Position numbers and translations under genes: made by a program. From Planctomycetota bacterium (lineage in GTDB: Bacteria > Planctomycetota > Planctomycetia > Gemmatales > Gemmataceae): a stretch of 64,000 bases of DNA. The notes beneath the pieces were generated by a model. That model was not told the DNA's origin, searched no databases, and saw nothing but the letters and a program-made list of their open reading frames with translations. Of the stretch, positions 59,386 through 64,000 are shown in pieces. Within the stretch, counting starts at the first letter, position 1; every line of letters begins with the position of its first letter. The stretch covers positions 41,869 to 105,868 of the forward strand of contig VGXS01000012.1 of NCBI GenBank assembly GCA_016873225.1. The letters are read 5' to 3'.

Positions 59386-59572
59386 ATTCTCAAAAACTCG
59401 ATCCGAATGATAGGCAACGCAACGGCCAAGGAATGCGAAATCTCAACAACCATCGTGAACGCAAGCCAATCCGATTAAACCGTAACCGTAATTGCTCTAA
59501 TATCAACAAGTAATATAGATTTTAGCAACAGAAATTTAAGATAAGAATAAAATGTACCAGCTTTTGATAAGA

Positions 59573-59824
59573 TCAAAAGAACAAAAATATTAATAAAAAC
59601 ATGGAGACTACCATCGCCAGAATTATAAAAATATTGAGTGGATTAAAAAATCGGGCTACTTCTGAGTTGCGCTCCATCCAAGCATAAAAAAAGCGATACA
59701 TTAGCGGATTAATTAATATCAATGGAATCATGGAACCAAGAATTCCACCAACAAACAATCCAATATCAAGAGTGCCAACTTTAGCGTTATTGATAAGAGG
59801 AGAAATACAGCCACCTCCACACAT
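59573..59824 (-). CDS. AT-rich orphan membrane protein
   Basis: 83 aa with two strong hydrophobic segments (IGLFVGGILGSMIPLILIN, NIFIILAMVVSMFLLIFLFF). Confidence 0.45.
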   Translation of the reverse strand: MCGGGCISPLINNAKVGTLDIGLFVGGILGSMIPLILINPLMYRFFYAWMERNSEVARFFNPLNIFIILAMVVSMFLLIFLFF

Positions 59825-59887
59825 GCTGCCTATTAATAGAAAAAATAGAATTAAAAATAAACCAATGAATCGTGGTATATCTAAAAT

Positions 59888-60475
59888 CTAGGTCCGTTTA
59901 GTGACATTATTTTCTTGTAGTTCAATTGAAAGTTTATCGGGAATAAGAAAAGTGTCAGTCCTCTCATAAATAAAAGTAACTATTCCATCAGAAGACTTGA
60001 TTTTACAAAATCCATAACACTGTTGCGCATAAACAAGCGATTCCGCTGTGAACCAATCAATTTCTGAAATAGAACATGAATAATATTTTTGAGGGAAAAT
60101 TCCATCTGGGTAAAGTCCTAGAAATGGTAAGTAATGACAACCAAAAAAATGGATAGTCTTGTCGTAATCATTAATTAATATTGCGGTCGGCTTAGCTGAC
60201 CAACCCCCGAAAAACTTAATTTGGCAACCACTCATCCTTATTTTATCTAAATGCTTATTTTTAATATCGTCGATTGACCATTTTTTCGATTCCCAATTTG
60301 TGAATACTGCAGCAACTAATAAAGCAATGGTCGATGTTAAAGATACAATCAAAACAAGCAAAAATAAACCAAGGTGTTGAAGATTGAAATCATATCTCTG
60401 AAAAGTGGAATCACTCCTTGTCCAAGGAATAAACCCAAATAGAGCTCCAATAAAAGCCCATATGAACATAAACAA
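59888..60475 (-). CDS. AT-rich orphan membrane-anchored protein
   Basis: MFMFIWAFIGALFGFIPW... and LGLFLLVLIVSLTSTIALLVAAVF helices then a soluble domain; no family recognised. Confidence 0.5.
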   Translation of the reverse strand: MFMFIWAFIGALFGFIPWTRSDSTFQRYDFNLQHLGLFLLVLIVSLTSTIALLVAAVFTNWESKKWSIDDIKNKHLDKIRMSGCQIKFFGGWSAKPTAILINDYDKTIHFFGCHYLPFLGLYPDGIFPQKYYSCSISEIDWFTAESLVYAQQCYGFCKIKSSDGIVTFIYERTDTFLIPDKLSIELQENNVTKRT

Positions 60476-60590
60476 ACCAAAGATAGGAACGCCCGCCCTT
60501 TAAGCACGGCCATAATTAAAGGAGTTACCTTGCTTTAGAAATTTCTTAACAAAATCTGAAAACATGTTCATGTCCTTTTAACATCGATTA

Positions 60591-60776
60591 TTATTTTAAA
60601 ATAATTTCATGATACAGGTACGCCCCGCGAGGGGAATGAGCAAACTTAAGCAGTAATTTGCCATCCGGCCTATCAACGATCGTGATGGCGTCTTGTTGGT
60701 TCGGATCATCGAATCCGCTGGCTGAACCAACAGGCATTTTTGTTATTGTCCGCCGCCAATCGGCAAGTTCTTCCAT
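60591..60776 (-). CDS. Short hypothetical ORF, possibly a gene fragment
   Basis: MEELADWRRTITKMPVGSASGFDDPNQQDAITIVDRPDGKLLLKFAHSPRGAYLYHEIILK; upstream reading continues without an obvious start. Confidence 0.3.
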   Translation of the reverse strand: MEELADWRRTITKMPVGSASGFDDPNQQDAITIVDRPDGKLLLKFAHSPRGAYLYHEIILK

Positions 60777-60952
60777 CGACAGATACCTGCCAAACGAAAG
60801 CTGTGCCTTCGGCTTTTGCGCCGAAGCGGATTCTGATTACGAGTATTTCGCCATCCGGCACATAAGGGCAAGCTTCCATATCGGACTGCCGGAACCATTT
60901 TCTTACAGCAATGTGACAAGATCATCCTTCTGGGCGGGGGTCAAGACAAGGT

Positions 60953-63031
60953 TTAACAAACATCATTCACTTCATAATTTTTAATGAAAAATTGATCATG
61001 ATTTGTTATGATACATGTTTTCAACGGTTTTGGGGCTGAAAAAAATGGAACCAGCCATTCAACTTGTTGGCAGACGGGCATGACAAGCCCTTGGCTCGTT
61101 TTCACAGAGAGGGTGATGGGCTGAGTGGATGCCTTCACAGCCGGGAACTTAACGGACCACTGTTGCCGATCGTTGGCCACGGCGGATCGAGTCTCACCGC
61201 CGAGCGTCACGGTCACGGCGATGCCCTTGTTGGCGTGTCCCCACACGGGAATCGGTTGATCGCGCTGAATGATCGCGCCGTCGCGATAGTACTCCGCCAC
61301 TTGCAAAAGCGGGCGGTCCGGATCGGTGTAGGGAGCATACTTCGCCTTGATCGCTGCGACCTTTTCGACGTTTTCCTCCTCGAAGATCAGCTTGCCGTCG
61401 ATGGCGGCGAACGGTGTCGCGGGCAGACCGGCTTGGTTGTAGAGGTTCGCATTCTGCGGAGCCTCGCTGTAGGCGTATTGCACACCGATTGGCTCAGGCA
61501 CGTCCTTGGACGTCACGACCACGGTCTCGCGGACAATCACGGCCTCGGCGGCGTGCCACTTCCGATCCTTGCCACAGATTCGGAAATGATTGAGCTTCTC
61601 GCCCGGAGTCGGCCGGGCCGGTTCGACGTACTTGCCGGGGTCCTGTTGAAAATCCCTTTCGAGTCCCTTGCTGCCCACCATCAGGCCACCGAAGAGACTG
61701 CCCTTCTCAAACGAGACGACCGCTTTGTTCCCGTCGATCGTGTACTTCTCGTAGATTGGGCCGGTGTACGCGATATTGCGTCCATAATCCTTGGCCAACG
61801 CCCAACGCGCCAGCCGCATCCCGGGATGGAGTTTGTTCTGATAGTGAATGTTTCCGGGAGCCGCCGGGTTGAAATCCGTCTGGACCACCATCCCAACATG
61901 GTTGCGGTTGTTCATGAAGAACAGGTTTTGGACTTGGCGGATGTCGGCGTATCCGACCTCGGCGGAATCCGTCGTACCGTAGTTCTGCATCTGCGTGAAG
62001 TAGAACGGCATGTCAGGCTGGCCCCACGCCTCGCGCCATCCTCGGACGAGTGCTTCCATCCGGGCCGCGTAGACGCGACCGTCGCCGGAATTGGACTCGC
62101 CCTGGCACCAGATCGACCCGCGGATGGCGTAAGGCACGACCGGAGCGATCTTGCCGTTGAAGAACTGCGAAGGGCCCCGCCACTCGCCGGCGATCCCCGG
62201 CAGGTTCGGTCGCTTCAGCGGTCGCTCGATGGGGAAACCCTGTTCCGCCGAGGCCGTCTGCCACGCGGCCAAATCATGGTAGTACTTATCGAACGCGGCG
62301 CGGCCCTGCTCCGTGCTGGCGTCTCCGTCATGAATCAAGTCGGCATCCAACTCGAGTCCGACGTGGGCCTCGATCGCCTTGCGTTCGGTGAACGCCTCGA
62401 TGCGTGTGTTGCTGTGCGAGGTCAGCAGGATGCCGACGGGCACCTTCAGCTCTTTGTGAAGTTCATAAGCAAAGGACAACGCCAGGGCTGAGAACTCACC
62501 TGCCGCGCGGCTGGTCTTCCAACCTTTTTCCGATGCGACCCGCTTCTGCGGATAGAGGGCCGACACGGTGTCGGTCCTCAACTCCCTGACCGAAAGTTCG
62601 TCTTTGGCTCGGGCGATTTCCCGCGCCAACGCGTTGCACATGCTCCGTCCAGCAGCCCATTCCATGTTGGATTGGCCGCAGGCATGCCAGACCTCGCCAA
62701 CCAGGATGTTCTTCAACACAACCTTCGCGCCGTCGTTGCTACTGACCAGCATCTCGGCAGGCTCGGCACTGGCCGAGAGCGGCAGCAGCTTGAGCATCCA
62801 CTTGCCATCCGCGCCGGCCTTGACTGTTTCCTTTCGGCCGGCGAACTCGACCGTGACCGACATGCCCGGTTTGCTCCAGCCCCAGACAGGAAGCTCCCGA
62901 TCTCGCTGCAAAACGGCGTTGTCGCGAAACGGCGCGCCGAGTTCGATGGCCGGCGCGGGTTTGTCCTCAGCAGCCAGTGCTGCCGGGAGAAAAAACACCA
63001 GTGCTGCGGAAAGGCAAAGGTTCAATTTCAT
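60953..63031 (-). CDS. Sialate O-acetylesterase-like protein with anomalous C-terminus
   Basis: Signal peptide; FRDNAVLQRDRELPVWGWSKPG; GEVWHACGQSNMEWA (SGNH GQSNM); GSIWCQGESNSG. Confidence 0.88.
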   Translation of the reverse strand: MKLNLCLSAALVFFLPAALAAEDKPAPAIELGAPFRDNAVLQRDRELPVWGWSKPGMSVTVEFAGRKETVKAGADGKWMLKLLPLSASAEPAEMLVSSNDGAKVVLKNILVGEVWHACGQSNMEWAAGRSMCNALAREIARAKDELSVRELRTDTVSALYPQKRVASEKGWKTSRAAGEFSALALSFAYELHKELKVPVGILLTSHSNTRIEAFTERKAIEAHVGLELDADLIHDGDASTEQGRAAFDKYYHDLAAWQTASAEQGFPIERPLKRPNLPGIAGEWRGPSQFFNGKIAPVVPYAIRGSIWCQGESNSGDGRVYAARMEALVRGWREAWGQPDMPFYFTQMQNYGTTDSAEVGYADIRQVQNLFFMNNRNHVGMVVQTDFNPAAPGNIHYQNKLHPGMRLARWALAKDYGRNIAYTGPIYEKYTIDGNKAVVSFEKGSLFGGLMVGSKGLERDFQQDPGKYVEPARPTPGEKLNHFRICGKDRKWHAAEAVIVRETVVVTSKDVPEPIGVQYAYSEAPQNANLYNQAGLPATPFAAIDGKLIFEEENVEKVAAIKAKYAPYTDPDRPLLQVAEYYRDGAIIQRDQPIPVWGHANKGIAVTVTLGGETRSAVANDRQQWSVKFPAVKASTQPITLSVKTSQGLVMPVCQQVEWLVPFFSAPKPLKTCIITNHDQFFIKNYEVNDVC
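61061..61095. repeat. Imperfect 35-bp direct repeat, right copy
   Basis: See 57687-57721; 30/35 identical. Confidence 0.6.
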
Positions 63032-63765
63032 GGTTGGCCTCGGAATTTTGGTGGAGCAATCCCCGGCAGTGATCCCCAGATATCGACGAGCAGCGAGAAG
63101 ATTTCCGGTTCGGCCTGCTTCAGCTCGCCGGCGACGAATGGGTAGAAGTCGTTCGAACCGAAATAGGACTCGGTCAACTCGGCGAAGAACTCCTTCTCGT
63201 CTGTCAGTCCATAATGCTCGTGCATATTCCCGGAGACGGTGAGGACCGATTTGTACTTCCCGCTGTCGCGGAACTTCTTCCAGGCTGCGATCACGCGGGG
63301 TTCGTCGAATCCGATGATCTGATCATGGAAGCCGTGCGCGAGTTCATGCAGCACGACCCACGGCTGGCTGTGGATCCCCTCGGGCTCGAGGAAATCCTCG
63401 ATCTTTGGAATGTGGACGCACTTCGCGAGTGTCTCGCTGTAACCATGCTCCTTGAGCCAGCCGGCGTCGGGGTGATATTGCATCACGCGCAGGTCGCCGT
63501 GGTTCAGGTCCAACTGAATCGTGATGGTGCGGAGCTTGGCGAGCGACTTCTTCGGCACGACCACCGCGATGGCGACCAGCCGCGCCTCAAGCAGCTTCAA
63601 CGCACGAGCCCCCACCGCCGCGTGTTCGCCTTTCACCAGGCGATCATCCACGCGGACGGTCCAACCTTCGATGCTGCGATTGGTGTGAGCCGTGGGCAGC
63701 GGTTTCTTCTCCGCCGCGACGACGGTCACGGGCAACAGAGCGAGGAGTAGCAGGATGTACTTCAT
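63028..63765 (-). CDS. Secreted zinc metallopeptidase-like protein
   Basis: Signal peptide MKYILLLLALLPVTVVA; WVVLHELAHGFHDQIIGFDEPRV (HExxH) and EKEFFAELTESYFGSNDFYPF. Confidence 0.75.
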   Translation of the reverse strand: MKYILLLLALLPVTVVAAEKKPLPTAHTNRSIEGWTVRVDDRLVKGEHAAVGARALKLLEARLVAIAVVVPKKSLAKLRTITIQLDLNHGDLRVMQYHPDAGWLKEHGYSETLAKCVHIPKIEDFLEPEGIHSQPWVVLHELAHGFHDQIIGFDEPRVIAAWKKFRDSGKYKSVLTVSGNMHEHYGLTDEKEFFAELTESYFGSNDFYPFVAGELKQAEPEIFSLLVDIWGSLPGIAPPKFRGQP

Positions 63766-63774
63766 CGGTTGAGA

Positions 63775-63868
63775 TTATCCCTTCATGAGCAACGCCATCG
63801 CTGCGTTATGACCGGCGATACCACTGACGCCGCCGCCGCGACGGGCTCCCGCGCCGGCGAGGTATAAG
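63775..63868 (-). pseudogene. C-terminal fragment of FAD-dependent oxidoreductase (phytoene-desaturase-like), truncated by IS
   Basis: SPLYLAGAGARRGGGVSGIAGHNAAMALLMKG* matches the LYLxGxGxxPGGGVxGxxGxNAA C-terminal motif; upstream part replaced by the IS end. Confidence 0.75.
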
Positions 63869-64000
63869 GGGCTCTAACAAAAGGTATTGACCTTACAGCT
63901 GCAGAGGTTAAGTTTGATCCGGTCAAGGAGGACCGGAGATGGCCAAGCCCCTTTTGACAGATGACCTATGGGAGAGGATCAAGCCTCTCCTTCCCCCCGT
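63868..64000 (+). mobile_element. Left end of IS5-like insertion sequence with transposase N-terminus (runs off window)
   Basis: ATG at 63939: MAKPLLTDDLWERIKPLLPP..., a typical IS5/IS4-like N-terminus; preceded by GGCTCTAACAAAAGGTATTGACC terminal-like sequence. Confidence 0.8.

Overview
The window looks like a high-GC Planctomycetes-type chromosome segment (inference from family content: DUF1501, ThuA, DUF1570-like, LExR-type N-termini, cytochrome-fused dehydrogenases). From left to right: an IS630-like transposase remnant at the edge; a tight minus-strand directon (inositol-3-phosphate synthase, TIM-barrel isomerase, UbiA-like prenyltransferase, Gfo/Idh oxidoreductase, peptidase-like protein, rhodanese, MoaC, polyprenyl synthase); ribBA, ychF and a ThuA protein; a giant repetitive surface protein; YncE/phosphoesterase; dnaK; aminotransferase and histidine kinase; rpsO-pnp; Sua5; cysE; tRNA-Gly; esterases and dehydrogenases; a TPR/OGT glycosyltransferase; SprT; a 1490-aa cytochrome/cupredoxin chimera; a thioredoxin-TPR protein; a DUF1501 protein; a MoxR-DUF58-transglutaminase operon; a DUF3050 protein; and tRNA-Ser. 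tRNA-Ser is followed by an integrase-led accessory region with an excisionase-like HTH, Fic, AT-rich orphan ORFs and a rearranged sialate esterase. An IS5-like element enters at the right edge and truncates an FAD oxidoreductase. The best candidate for something undescribed is a pair of long perfect hairpins at 29509-29646. They have unrelated stems but near-identical GA-rich loops (AAGGGAGAGGT / AAGGGGAGAGGT) and lie just upstream of tRNA-Gly, which suggests a structured RNA. Other notable points are five coding regions interrupted by in-frame stops or homopolymer frameshifts, a duplicated SprT tail flanking the OGT gene, and an imperfect 35-bp direct repeat bounding the Fic region. All calls are by eye from translation and motifs; no database search was run.
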